Positions 7,894-16,667 of a stretch of 64,000 bases of DNA are shown piece by piece. The notes under the pieces were generated by a model. That model saw only the letters and a program-made list of their open reading frames with translations. It did not search any database and had not been told where the DNA came from. Position numbers and translations under genes: made by a program. The DNA lies in NCBI RefSeq assembly GCF_942548115.1, contig NZ_OW824151.1, forward strand, positions 2,852,001 through 2,916,000, given 5' to 3'. Position 1 is the stretch's first letter. Every line of letters begins with the position of its first letter. This DNA comes from Aeromicrobium sp. Leaf245. GTDB lineage: Bacteria; Actinomycetota; Actinomycetes; Propionibacteriales; Nocardioidaceae.

Positions 7894-9765
7894 TCACTCG
7901 CCAGGAGGGACCTCGGAGTCGCCCGCGCCGCTGCGGCGACGCAGTGCGGCGAGCAGGGCGAGGGCGACCACGACGAGGGCCGCGACGCCGGCGGCGATGA
8001 TCCACCACGCGGGTCCGCCGTCGGACGACTCCTCGGCCGCCTTGTCGTTGGCGGTCTCCTTCGGGTCCTCGAGGTAGGTCGGCTCGCCCGACTCCTCACC
8101 CACGACGCTCGTCGTGAGGGTCACCGCGATCTCGCCAATCTCCTCGGTCGAGGCGGCGGACATCGGCAGGACGGTGATCGAGCAGTAGAAGTCGCCGTCG
8201 ACCTGCGTCGCCTTGGGAGCCTCGCTCGTCGACTCGCGGTTGCGGTACACGACGGGCGGCGACGCCGCGTGCAGGGCCACGGCCTCGTCGCCGCGCCACT
8301 GCTTGCGACCGGTCTGCGACGAGAAGTCGTCCGCGACGGTCTTGAGAGGTCCGTACACCCGCACCTGGGTGTTCACGCCGACACCACGTCCGAAGGCGTC
8401 GGCCGCCTGGGTGGACGTACCGAGCGTCGCGTCGCACACCGCCGACTGACCCCAGCCCACGTCGGGGACGCGGTAGAACAGCGTCTCCCCGGCCAGGACC
8501 GAGTCCTCGTACGTGCCAGGCGCGGTCGGGGGCGCCGACGAGAAGTTCGGCCCGCCGATCACGGACACCGGGCTGCCGCTCGGGGCGTCACCCTCGATGG
8601 CGTCGGAGAATCCGCTCGCCTTGCCGAACGGGGCCGGCAGTGCGTCGGGGTCCTCGACACCGGGCTCGGTGCGCAGCAGGATCTCCAGCCCCTGGACCTC
8701 GTCGTTGTTCGAGCCCACCTGCGCGACGTACGGTCCCTCGCTGCAGTCCTGCCGGTCGGCGGCGGACAGCGAGTAGGCGGCCACGATGGGTGCGCCACCG
8801 TTGCCCGCGCCCTGCGAGGCCTCGCGCACCCCTCGCCCGCACGCCTGGCCATCGGCGCCCACGATCTTGAGGTCGACCTGGGAGACACCGGAGAAGCCCT
8901 TGGTCGGCAGGGTGGCCGCACTCACGTGGATCGTCCCCTTGCCCGGGTCGGGAAGGGCGTAGTTCTCGACGCCGGAGTCGCCGATCGTGTCGAGCCACTG
9001 GCCGTCCTCGATCTCGGCGGCGTCCTCGGGGGACGTGCCACCCTCGACCGGGAGGCCGGCCGCCTCGTAGCCGCGAGCCGCGCGGATGGACGTGCGCGTC
9101 AGCGTCTCCTGGAGCTCGGACAGGTCCTTCACGTCGTAGTAGGTGCCTCCACCGGCCGACGCGACGCAGGTGAGCTGCTCGCGCGACTTGGCGTCGACCT
9201 GCAGGCCCACGACGTCGACGTAGAAGTCGGCGCCCTTCTTCTTGAGGTCGGCCGCCACCTTGCACGGATCACCCTGGCAGTTCTCCTCGCCGTCCGAGAC
9301 GAGGACGATGCTGCGCGGGCCCTCCTTCGGCAGGTCGGCGTAGGCCTTCTCGAGCGAGTACGCGATCGGGGTGTTGCCGAGCGGCTTGAGCTTCTCGACG
9401 CCTGCGCGCAGGGCATCCTTGTCGACCGGCTCCACGGGGACGAGCAGCTCGCTGTCCTCGCAGGAGCCGGGACCGTCGCTGATCTCCGAGCCGTAGACGC
9501 GAAGGCCGACGTTCGCGTCGTCGGGAAGGTCGTCGATCACGCCGTTGAGGCCCTTCTTGGCCTCCTCCATGCGGGTGCTTCCGCTGCCGCCGGCCTCCTT
9601 CATGGATCCCGAGCCGTCGAGGACGAGGATCAGCGAGCCTCCGCCCTGGCCGAGCACCGACTCGTCGTCGGCCGCCGAGGCGGTGGGTGCGACCCCCAGG
9701 AGGAAGGTGGCACCGAGCGTGACGCTCGCACCGATGGACAGTGTCGTGGAGATCCCCCGCAGCAT
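7894..9765 (-). CDS. Secreted, membrane-anchored von Willebrand factor A domain protein
   Basis: The 623-aa protein has a Sec signal peptide (cleavage likely after ASA, residue 31). A VWA domain follows immediately, with an intact MIDAS motif LVLDGSGSMKE, and then a long extracellular beta-rich region. One C-terminal transmembrane helix (AWWIIAAGVAALVVVALALL) precedes a short basic, Arg-rich cytoplasmic tail. It is likely a surface metal-dependent binding or adhesion protein. The start is set by a TAGACT -10 element ending 7 nt upstream of this ATG; a longer upstream reading frame would begin before the promoter. It is divergent from the Tad pilus operon. Confidence 0.85.
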   Translation of the reverse strand: MLRGISTTLSIGASVTLGATFLLGVAPTASAADDESVLGQGGGSLILVLDGSGSMKEAGGSGSTRMEEAKKGLNGVIDDLPDDANVGLRVYGSEISDGPGSCEDSELLVPVEPVDKDALRAGVEKLKPLGNTPIAYSLEKAYADLPKEGPRSIVLVSDGEENCQGDPCKVAADLKKKGADFYVDVVGLQVDAKSREQLTCVASAGGGTYYDVKDLSELQETLTRTSIRAARGYEAAGLPVEGGTSPEDAAEIEDGQWLDTIGDSGVENYALPDPGKGTIHVSAATLPTKGFSGVSQVDLKIVGADGQACGRGVREASQGAGNGGAPIVAAYSLSAADRQDCSEGPYVAQVGSNNDEVQGLEILLRTEPGVEDPDALPAPFGKASGFSDAIEGDAPSGSPVSVIGGPNFSSAPPTAPGTYEDSVLAGETLFYRVPDVGWGQSAVCDATLGTSTQAADAFGRGVGVNTQVRVYGPLKTVADDFSSQTGRKQWRGDEAVALHAASPPVVYRNRESTSEAPKATQVDGDFYCSITVLPMSAASTEEIGEIAVTLTTSVVGEESGEPTYLEDPKETANDKAAEESSDGGPAWWIIAAGVAALVVVALALLAALRRRSGAGDSEVPPGE

Positions 9766-9772
9766 GGCCAGG

Positions 9773-9778
9773 AGTCTA
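9773..9778 (-). promoter_or_regulatory. Leaderless -10 element of the VWA gene
   Basis: TAGACT on the minus strand is followed by 7 nt and the ATG at 9765, so transcription should start at or next to the start codon. This supports the chosen start. Confidence 0.5.
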
Positions 9779-9950
9779 GAGCAAGGTCCAGGACCGGCCG
9801 CACTGTGAGACAGGTGACGACTTCTTGGAAAAGCGTGACACTTGACCCGCTGCACCGTTGGATTTCGCAACGGGGACGTATCCGGATACCGTACGTTCGT
9901 CCTTCAGGCCATGTGGCCCGAGGGACGACAAGACCATGGTGGGGGAGCCA

Positions 9951-10853
9951 ATGAGAAGTCGCGTCGTGCTGGTGACCCGGCTGGGTTCGTCCCTGGGTCT
10001 GTCGGGTGAGCACGACGGCCTGACCGTCGCCGACATCCGTCATCCCGATGCCGTCGAGACGACCATCGCCGGAGTCCACCGAGCTGGCGAGCTGCCGATC
10101 GTCACCTGCGCCGTCGCCGACTACGAGGAGGTGCGGACCCTCGTCTCCTACGCCTCGGTGCGGTACCCGGGGCTGCGGACCTGCATCGAGCCGCTCCCCG
10201 GCGGACCGCTCGCGGTGGGCGTGCTCTCCTCGCTGGTCGACGACATCGACGACGCCGAGGACGGTCTGGCCTGGCAGCTGAACGCCATCGACCTGCTGCG
10301 TGCCCAGGCGTGGTCGGCCACCTGGCTGCCGTCGGTGGCCAAGAGCCGCAACCCCAACCCCTCGCTGTGGCACCACGCGATGTCCTGGCTCCCCGGCTCG
10401 GGCTTCCTGACCGTGCACCACCCGACACCCAGGATCGTGCGGGCCCCCAAGGCGCCGATCTCCGGGCTGGACCCCCTCCCCGAGACCGCACTCCTGCACT
10501 CCAGGGCCACCCAGGACACCTGGGTCGTGGACGCGGTCCGCCAGGCTCTGCAGCCCCAGAGCACGAGCGAGATGAGCTCGGTCCGCGACCAGGTCGACGC
10601 CCACGGCACCGAGCGCGCCGTCGAGCTCGTCGCGATCCCGCTCGCCTACCACTCCGACTCCCGCCCCGTCGACGTCGTCGACTGCCTCGGGTGCGGTCTG
10701 CGCCACGCGCGACCGACCTGTCCCGTGTGCGGGATGAGCACCGACGCCCCCGAGCTGAACGACCCGGCTCCCACTCCCCTGCCCGAGTTCGACCCGGAGA
10801 CCCCCGTCCCGGCCCCGAGCGGATCGTCCGCCCCCGAAGGAGACCGTGAGTGA
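9951..10853 (+). CDS. Hypothetical zinc-ribbon protein, first gene of the Tad pilus operon
   Basis: The 300-aa protein matches no family I recognise. The N-terminal two thirds look like a soluble alpha/beta domain (VVLVTRLGSSLGLS, then HRAGELPIVTCAV). Near the C-terminus is a CxxC-(8)-CxxC zinc ribbon (CLGCGLRHARPTCPVC), followed by a Pro/Glu-rich disordered tail. The ATG at 9951 has a GGGGGAG ribosome site. The stop overlaps the GTG of cpaB as GTGA, which places it firmly in the pilus operon. A cytoplasmic role in pilus assembly or regulation is inferred from this coupling alone. Confidence 0.75.
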   Translation: MRSRVVLVTRLGSSLGLSGEHDGLTVADIRHPDAVETTIAGVHRAGELPIVTCAVADYEEVRTLVSYASVRYPGLRTCIEPLPGGPLAVGVLSSLVDDIDDAEDGLAWQLNAIDLLRAQAWSATWLPSVAKSRNPNPSLWHHAMSWLPGSGFLTVHHPTPRIVRAPKAPISGLDPLPETALLHSRATQDTWVVDAVRQALQPQSTSEMSSVRDQVDAHGTERAVELVAIPLAYHSDSRPVDVVDCLGCGLRHARPTCPVCGMSTDAPELNDPAPTPLPEFDPETPVPAPSGSSAPEGDRE

Positions 10854-11572
10854 ACCCCCGTCAACGCCGTGGCGTGCTGATCATGCTCGCCGCCGCACTG
10901 GCCGCCGTCGCGCTGTTCTTCGTGGCGATCCAGTACATCGGCTCCGTGAACTCGCAGGTCGCGCCGAAGATCACCGTCTACCGGGCGGCGGACGACCTGT
11001 CCGCCTACGCCGTGATCGAGGAGGACGACCTCGAGTCCGTCGAGGTGCCGGAGAAGTGGGTCTCCGAGCAGGCCACCCGCAACCCCGAGGACGTCGTCGG
11101 TCGCCGGGTCGCGTTCAACCTCGCCCAGGGCACCTACATCGGTGACGACATGATCCTGCCGACGTCGGCGCTCAACGAGAACGAGCGAGAGATCGCCCTC
11201 ACCGTCGACGCGAAGACCGGCGTCGCCGGTCGCGTCCGGGCCGGCGACTTCGTCGACGTCTACGCCGTGTTCGGCGAGGACGCCGGCACCGGCACCTCGC
11301 GCGTGCTCGTGCGCAACGTGCGGGTCGTGTCCGTGCGGGGTGCGGAGACGCGGACCCAGACCACCGACCGTGACGAGCTCACCGAGCAGCAGGTCATCCC
11401 GGTCACGCTGGCCCTGGAGCCGACGGCCGCCCTCTCCGTGACGTACGCGGACTCCTTCGCGCAGGTCGTGCGACTGGTGGGTCTGCCACCGGGCACGAAC
11501 ACCAGCAACCGCTCCGACGAGCGCGAGAAGGTCGACGCCGACGATCTCGACATCCCCAAGGGAGAGAACTGA
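10850..11572 (+). CDS. cpaB: Flp pilus assembly protein CpaB/RcpC
   Basis: The 240-aa protein has one N-terminal membrane anchor (residues 10-30, LIMLAAALAAVALFFVAIQY). A SAF-like beta-clip domain follows (ITVYRAADDLSAYAVIEEDDL...VVGRRVAFNLAQGTYI) and then the RcpC/CpaB region (REIALTVDAKTGVAGRVRAGDFVDVYAVF). In diderms this protein stabilises the pilus channel; in monoderms it likely sits on the outer face of the membrane. GTG start overlapping the previous stop (GTGA); its own stop overlaps the ATG of cpaE (TGATG). Confidence 0.92.
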   Translation: MNPRQRRGVLIMLAAALAAVALFFVAIQYIGSVNSQVAPKITVYRAADDLSAYAVIEEDDLESVEVPEKWVSEQATRNPEDVVGRRVAFNLAQGTYIGDDMILPTSALNENEREIALTVDAKTGVAGRVRAGDFVDVYAVFGEDAGTGTSRVLVRNVRVVSVRGAETRTQTTDRDELTEQQVIPVTLALEPTAALSVTYADSFAQVVRLVGLPPGTNTSNRSDEREKVDADDLDIPKGEN

Positions 11573-13155
11573 TGGCTCGCACCGTCCTCATCGCGGCACC
11601 CGACCAGACGGCCGGGTACGAGCTGCGCGCCCAGGTCGAGGAGCTCGACGGGTTCACGATCGTCGACGTGGCCGAGTCGACCGTCCGGCTCCAGGAGCTG
11701 GTCACCCAGCGGGACCCCGAGATCGTCCTCATCCACGAGCAGGTCGGTCCCGTCCCGGTCCTCCAGGTGTTCCGCGAGATCGCGGCGCGTCGCCCCGGCA
11801 CCGCGCTCCTGCTGCTCAGCGAGGAGTTCACGCCCGAGGTGTTCTCGGCCGCCATGGACGCCGGAGCACGCGGCGTGCTGCGCTACCCGGTCTCCCACGA
11901 GGAGCTCGAGAGCCGGCTGACGTCGGCGGGCGAGTGGGTGCAGCAGATGCGCCGGCACCTCGTGAGCGACTCCAACGACTCCGACCTCGGCTCCCGCGGT
12001 CGGCTCGTGACCGTCCACGGCTCCAAGGGCGGCGTCGGCACCACCACGCTCGCCGTGCACCTCGCCCACGACTCCGTCACCCGGGTCCCCGGCCGCAGCG
12101 TCTGCCTGGTCGACCTCAACCTCGACACCGGCGACGTGGGTGACTTCCTCGGCATCGAGCACCGGCTCGACGTCTCCGACCTCGCGAAGGTCGCCGACGA
12201 CCTCTCGGCGCAGACCATCGGCTCGGCGGTCCACCGCAAGCCGTCGGGTCTGGCCACGGTGCTCGGTCCGGCCCAGATCGAGGACATCGGACTCGTCGGC
12301 GACCGCGAGACGGTGCTGATCCTGGCCGCCCTGCGTCGCCAGTTCGACCTCGTCGTCGTCGACTGCGGTGCCGCCGTCAACCCGGCCAGCGCCGCCGCCG
12401 TCGAGCTCGCCGACACGGCCCTGCTGGTCACCACCCCGGACCTGCTGGCCCTGCGCGGCGTCCACCGCACGGTCGAGAAGTGGAGCCGGGTCGGCGCTCG
12501 CGACGTCGACCGTGTCAAGATCGTCCTCAACCGGACGAGCAAGGACAGCGACATCCAGCCCGAGGCGGCGTCCCGTCTGCTTCCCGCACCCCCGTTGTCC
12601 ACCACGCTGCCCGAGGCGTTCACCGTCCTCCAGCGCGGCCTCAACCACCAGGACCCGGCGGAGATCCAGTCCAAGGTGTGGTGGAAGCGCATCGAGGACC
12701 TCGCCGACGACATCGGCACGGTGCCCTCCTCGACCACCTCCGCCGCCACGACCCAGCGCCGGACGCTGTTCAAGCGCAAGGGCGAGGACGCCGCGCCGGC
12801 GCCCACCGCCGAGGCGGGTCAGGCCACCGTCGAGTTCGCCGGCGTGATCTTCATCGTGCTCTTCCTCATGCTGCTCATCTGGCAGATCGGGCTCTGGGGC
12901 ATCTCCGCGGCGTACACGAGCCACGCCTCGGACGAGGCCGCGCGCGAGGCCGGCATCGGCGCGAGCCTCAGCCAGATCGAGGACAAGGCCCTCGACAACG
13001 TCCCGGGTTGGTTCCGCGACAACATGACGGTGCGTCTCCTCGACAGCAGCAGCGCGGTGCAGGTCCGATCGAAGATGCCGCTCCTGCTGCCCGGCGTCAC
13101 CGTGAACAAGCTGGTCTTCACGTCGGAGACACCCGTGGTCAGGGAGGACAACTGA
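11572..13155 (+). CDS. cpaE: CpaE/TadZ-type ATPase fused to a C-terminal TadE-like pseudopilin
   Basis: The 527-aa protein has three parts. Residues 1-125 form an atypical receiver domain. Residues 140-385 are a MinD/ParA-like ATPase with deviant Walker A KGGVGTTT and LVDLNLDTGDVGDFLG. Residues 410-527 are a complete TadE-like module with prepilin site G416/QATVEF, glutamate at +5, a hydrophobic helix and an extracellular tail. CpaE localises the Tad machine; TadE is a minor pseudopilin. They are normally separate genes. The frame is continuous with no stop. The only nearby in-frame internal start candidate is GTG at 12721, which has no ribosome site. If the prepilin peptidase cleaves, the ATPase would act as a 416-residue leader. 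Confidence 0.88.
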   Translation: MARTVLIAAPDQTAGYELRAQVEELDGFTIVDVAESTVRLQELVTQRDPEIVLIHEQVGPVPVLQVFREIAARRPGTALLLLSEEFTPEVFSAAMDAGARGVLRYPVSHEELESRLTSAGEWVQQMRRHLVSDSNDSDLGSRGRLVTVHGSKGGVGTTTLAVHLAHDSVTRVPGRSVCLVDLNLDTGDVGDFLGIEHRLDVSDLAKVADDLSAQTIGSAVHRKPSGLATVLGPAQIEDIGLVGDRETVLILAALRRQFDLVVVDCGAAVNPASAAAVELADTALLVTTPDLLALRGVHRTVEKWSRVGARDVDRVKIVLNRTSKDSDIQPEAASRLLPAPPLSTTLPEAFTVLQRGLNHQDPAEIQSKVWWKRIEDLADDIGTVPSSTTSAATTQRRTLFKRKGEDAAPAPTAEAGQATVEFAGVIFIVLFLMLLIWQIGLWGISAAYTSHASDEAAREAGIGASLSQIEDKALDNVPGWFRDNMTVRLLDSSSAVQVRSKMPLLLPGVTVNKLVFTSETPVVREDN

Positions 13156-13511
13156 TGTTCGGCCATCGCAACCGCCCCCAGCGACGCTCGGAGCGCGGCA
13201 CCTCGACCCTCGAGGTCGTGGGCGTCGTGCCCCTCGTCGTCATCGTCATCATGCTGCTGGCCCAGGTGGCGCTCTCGCTCTACGCCATCACCACGGCCCA
13301 GACGGCCGTCCGCCAGGCGGCGCGCGCCGAGTCCCAGGGATCCGGCACCGCGACCACGGTCCTCAACGAGTCCCTGCCCGGCTGGCTCGAGGTCGGCCCC
13401 GGTGACGTGCAGACCTTCGGCCCCGGCCACGGCGTCCGAGCCCGCTTCGACGTGCCCGACCTCGTGCCCTTCTTCGACCTCTCCTTCACCCGAGAGAGCG
13501 TCATGCCGTGA
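13155..13511 (+). CDS. tadE: TadE-like pseudopilin
   Basis: The 118-aa minor pilin-like protein has a basic leader (MFGHRNRPQRRSERG), a class III prepilin cleavage site after Gly15 (TSTLEVVGV, Glu at +5) and one hydrophobic helix. A short extracellular domain follows. Its ATG overlaps the stop of the CpaE-TadE fusion (TGATG) with AGGGAGG just upstream. Its own stop overlaps the GTG of cpaF. It pairs with the TadE module fused to CpaE, giving two TadE-type subunits. Confidence 0.88.
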   Translation: MFGHRNRPQRRSERGTSTLEVVGVVPLVVIVIMLLAQVALSLYAITTAQTAVRQAARAESQGSGTATTVLNESLPGWLEVGPGDVQTFGPGHGVRARFDVPDLVPFFDLSFTRESVMP

Positions 13512-14851
13512 AGCGTCAGACCTTCGGCACCAGCTCCGTGGCGTCGTCCGGCGCGGACGTCGACCGCACCATCACGGCGATGACGGACGAGGCCGACGAC
13601 GTGCTCGTGGCCGACTTCCGCGAGAAGCTGCTCGACGAGATCGACCTCAACGAGCTCTCCAAGCTCGACCTGCCCCAGCGACGCGCCCGCCTCGAGCGGG
13701 TCATGACGCACCTCGTCGCCTCCCGCGGCCCCCTTCTCTCGAGCCGCGAGCGGACCTCGCTCATCCGACGCGTCGTCGCCGAGGCCCTCGGGCTCGGCGT
13801 GCTGGAGCCCCTCCTGGCCGACGACGCCGTCACCGAGATCATGGTCAACGGCCCCGACCAGATCTTCATCGAGCGCCTGGGTCGGATCGAGCTCGCGAAG
13901 GAACGCTTCGTCAGCAACGAGCAGCTGCTCCAGACGATCGACCGCATCGTGTCCACGGTCAACCGTCGCGTCGACGAGTCGAGCCCGATGGTCGACGCGC
14001 GTCTGCGCACCGGCGAGCGCGTCAACGTGATCCTGCCCCCGCTGGCCCTCGACGGTCCCGTGGTCACGATCCGCAAGTTCCCGCGGCCGTTCTCGATGGA
14101 CCAGCTCGTCTCCATCGGCACGCTCGACGAGCGCACCGCCGACCTCCTGGCCGCGTGCGTGCGGGCCAAGCTCAACGTGCTCGTCTCGGGCGGCACCGGC
14201 TCGGGCAAGACGACGCTGCTGAACTCGCTGTCGTCGTTCATCCCCGAGCGGGAGCGCATCGTCACGATCGAGGACGCCGCCGAGCTCTCCCTCCAGCAGA
14301 CCCACGTCATCCGCCTGGAGTCGCGCCCCGCCAACGTCGAGGGCAAGGGCTCGGTCACGATCCGCGACCTGGTGCGCAACGCCCTGCGCATGCGGCCCGA
14401 CCGCATCATCGTCGGCGAGGTCCGTGGCGGCGAGACCATGGACATGCTCTCGGCCATGAACACCGGCCACGAGGGCTCGCTCACCACGATCCACTCCAAC
14501 AGCCCGGACGAGGCCCTGAGCCGCGCCGAGACGCTCGCCAGCATGAGCGACCTGGACCTGCCGTTCCAGGCCGTCCAGGAGCAGGTCAACAACGCGCTCG
14601 ACCTCATCATCCAGCTCGACCGCGCCGCCGACGGCACCCGTCGCATCACCCGCGTCGCCCTGCTCTCCTCGAAGGGTCGCGAGCCGTACAAGCTCCACAC
14701 CCTGAGCGAGTACGTGCCCGAGCCGATCGAGGCCGGCAAGGTCTCCCGCGGCGAGCACGTGTTCCGTCCCCTCCCGCTGGCGTTCGTGCGTCGGCTCCAG
14801 CTCGCCGGCGAAGCAGTGCCCGACGGCGCGACGTCACCCGCCCTGGACTGA
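13508..14851 (+). CDS. cpaF: Tad pilus assembly ATPase CpaF/TadA
   Basis: The 447-aa secretion ATPase of the type II/IV family has an N-terminal domain with the CpaF signature VTEIMVNGPDQIFIERLGRI. Walker A is SGGTGSGKTT and the Asp/His boxes include RIVTIEDAAEL. The Walker B region is DRIIVGEVRGGE, with TGHEGSLTTIHSNSPDEAL after it. It powers both polymerisation and retraction of Flp pili with TadB and TadC. It starts with GTG overlapping the tadE stop by 4 bp. Confidence 0.95.
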   Translation: MKRQTFGTSSVASSGADVDRTITAMTDEADDVLVADFREKLLDEIDLNELSKLDLPQRRARLERVMTHLVASRGPLLSSRERTSLIRRVVAEALGLGVLEPLLADDAVTEIMVNGPDQIFIERLGRIELAKERFVSNEQLLQTIDRIVSTVNRRVDESSPMVDARLRTGERVNVILPPLALDGPVVTIRKFPRPFSMDQLVSIGTLDERTADLLAACVRAKLNVLVSGGTGSGKTTLLNSLSSFIPERERIVTIEDAAELSLQQTHVIRLESRPANVEGKGSVTIRDLVRNALRMRPDRIIVGEVRGGETMDMLSAMNTGHEGSLTTIHSNSPDEALSRAETLASMSDLDLPFQAVQEQVNNALDLIIQLDRAADGTRRITRVALLSSKGREPYKLHTLSEYVPEPIEAGKVSRGEHVFRPLPLAFVRRLQLAGEAVPDGATSPALD

Positions 14852-14853
14852 CC

Positions 14854-15774
14854 ATGGCGCTGACGATCCTGCTCGCCTTCGCGACCACCTGCCTCGTCAT
14901 CGGGGCCCTCTACCAGTTCTGGCTGGACGTCCGGGCCCAGGCGAGCCTGGCCCTCGCCGTCAACCCCCGGGTCGTGGAGGACATGACCCTGGCGCGGCGA
15001 TCGAGGGTCGACAAGCTCATCCTGCGCACGCGGATCGGGCCCTGGACGCAGGAGGCCATCAACCTGCTGGGCTGGAACGTCAAGCCTCGGCACCTGCTGC
15101 TCATCATCGCCGCGCTCTGCGCCACGATCGTCGTGGCCCTCGGCGTCACGCTGTCCTGGCTGCTCGCCCCCGTCGGGGTGGTCGTCGGGGCGCTCCTGGT
15201 GCGCGGACGCGTGCGCAAGCTGCGCGAGAAGCACACCGAGGACTTCATCGCCCAGATGCCCGAGCTGGCCCGCACCCTCTCCAACGCCGCCTCGGCCGGG
15301 CTCTCCATCCGGACCGCCGTGGCCCTCGCCGCCGACGAGCTCGCCGAGCCGGCGCACTCCGAGCTCAAGACGGTCTCCGACGAGATCCAGCTCGGCGTCC
15401 CGCTCGACACCGCCCTGTCGAACCTGGAGGGCCGCCTGCCCTCCCGTGAGCTGGGGATCCTCGTGAGCTCGCTCGTCGTCGGCGCCCGCTCCGGTGGTGG
15501 TCTGGTGACCGCCCTGCGCGACATCGCCGAGACGCTGGACACCCGCAAGGAGGTCCGGCGCGAGATCAAGACGCTCTACACCCAGACGATCGCCACGGCC
15601 TACGCCGTCCTCGGCGTGAGCGGGCTCGCCGTCTTCCTGCTCGAGGGCATCAACCCCGGCACCGTCGACGAGATGATCACCAACCCGCTCGGGCAGGGCG
15701 CGATCATCTTCGCCGTGGCCGTGTACTCCGGCTGCATCTGGGCGGTCCGCAAGATGACGAGGGTGGATCTCTGA
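14854..15774 (+). CDS. tadB: Tad pilus inner-membrane platform protein TadB
   Basis: The 306-aa type II secretion F-domain protein has an N-terminal helix, two central helices (residues about 80-120), the cytoplasmic GspF domain (EDFIAQMPELARTLSNAASAG and GILVSSLVVGARSGGGLVTAL) and two C-terminal helices. It forms the pilin-inserting platform with TadC above CpaF. It begins 2 bp after the cpaF stop, and its stop overlaps the tadC ATG (TGATG). Confidence 0.93.
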   Translation: MALTILLAFATTCLVIGALYQFWLDVRAQASLALAVNPRVVEDMTLARRSRVDKLILRTRIGPWTQEAINLLGWNVKPRHLLLIIAALCATIVVALGVTLSWLLAPVGVVVGALLVRGRVRKLREKHTEDFIAQMPELARTLSNAASAGLSIRTAVALAADELAEPAHSELKTVSDEIQLGVPLDTALSNLEGRLPSRELGILVSSLVVGARSGGGLVTALRDIAETLDTRKEVRREIKTLYTQTIATAYAVLGVSGLAVFLLEGINPGTVDEMITNPLGQGAIIFAVAVYSGCIWAVRKMTRVDL

Positions 15775-16667
15775 TGTCGCCGCTGCTGTTCGGACTGCTG
15801 ATCACCGGCTGCTTCGTCGTCTTCGCGCTCGGGTGGCGCATGGCGCGCGCCGACGCCCTCGAGGCGTGGGACGTCGCGGACATCGCCCTGCTGCGCGACG
15901 CCAACCGTCGCAAGCGCCAGGTGAGCCCCCTCGACCGGTTCGCCCGACGGCTCGCGCCCCAGCTGGCCCTGCTGCTCGGACCTCGCACCGTGGCCTCCAT
16001 TCGCCGTCGCATCGACCTGGCGGGGCGACCAGACGGCATGACCGTCGACACGTTCCTCCAGCTGCTCACCAAGTACGCGATGTTCCTCGGCGCGGTCTCG
16101 CTCGTCTTCGTGATGCTGGGCAGCTTCGTCCAGGCGATCATCGCGCTCTTCGCGATCCCGCTGCTCCCCTTCGGACGGCTGTCGCGCCACCAGCGTCAAC
16201 GTCGAGAGGCGATCGACGACGGTCTCCCCGACTTCCTCGACGTCCTCGCGGTCACCGTCGGCGCCGGCATCGCCTTCCGCTCGGCGCTCGACCGGGTCAG
16301 TGCGCGGTTCACCGGTCCCCTGCGCGACGAGATGGCCTTCACGCTCCACCAGCTCGACGTCGGCGTGCCGCGTCGGCAGGCGTTCTCCAACCTGCGCGAC
16401 CGCTGCGACTCCGAGTCGATGTCGTCGTTCGTGTCGGCTTTCCTGCAGGCCGAGGAGCTCGGTGCGCCCCTGGCCGAGTCGCTCAACGGCATCGCGCGCG
16501 ACAGCCGCCGCGACGCCGCCCAGCGGTCCCGCCAGAAGGCCGCCAAGACGGTTCCGCGGGTGACGCTGCTCGTCTCCATGGCGATGGTGCCGCCGACGAT
16601 CGTCATCATCGCGGTCGGCATGTACCTGGGTGCCGACGTCGACCTCGGCGGTGTGCTCGGTGGGTGA
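15774..16667 (+). CDS. tadC: Tad pilus inner-membrane platform protein TadC
   Basis: The 297-aa partner of TadB has the same GspF-like organisation: an N-terminal helix, a central helix pair (FLGAVSLVFVMLGSFVQAII), a cytoplasmic F domain (DFLDVLAVTVGAGIAFRSALDRV, SSFVSAFLQAEELGAPLAESL) and a C-terminal helix. Together with TadB it anchors CpaF and extracts pilins from the membrane. It is the last gene of the assembly block before the two-component system, whose reading frame begins inside its 3' end. Confidence 0.93.
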   Translation: MSPLLFGLLITGCFVVFALGWRMARADALEAWDVADIALLRDANRRKRQVSPLDRFARRLAPQLALLLGPRTVASIRRRIDLAGRPDGMTVDTFLQLLTKYAMFLGAVSLVFVMLGSFVQAIIALFAIPLLPFGRLSRHQRQRREAIDDGLPDFLDVLAVTVGAGIAFRSALDRVSARFTGPLRDEMAFTLHQLDVGVPRRQAFSNLRDRCDSESMSSFVSAFLQAEELGAPLAESLNGIARDSRRDAAQRSRQKAAKTVPRVTLLVSMAMVPPTIVIIAVGMYLGADVDLGGVLGG

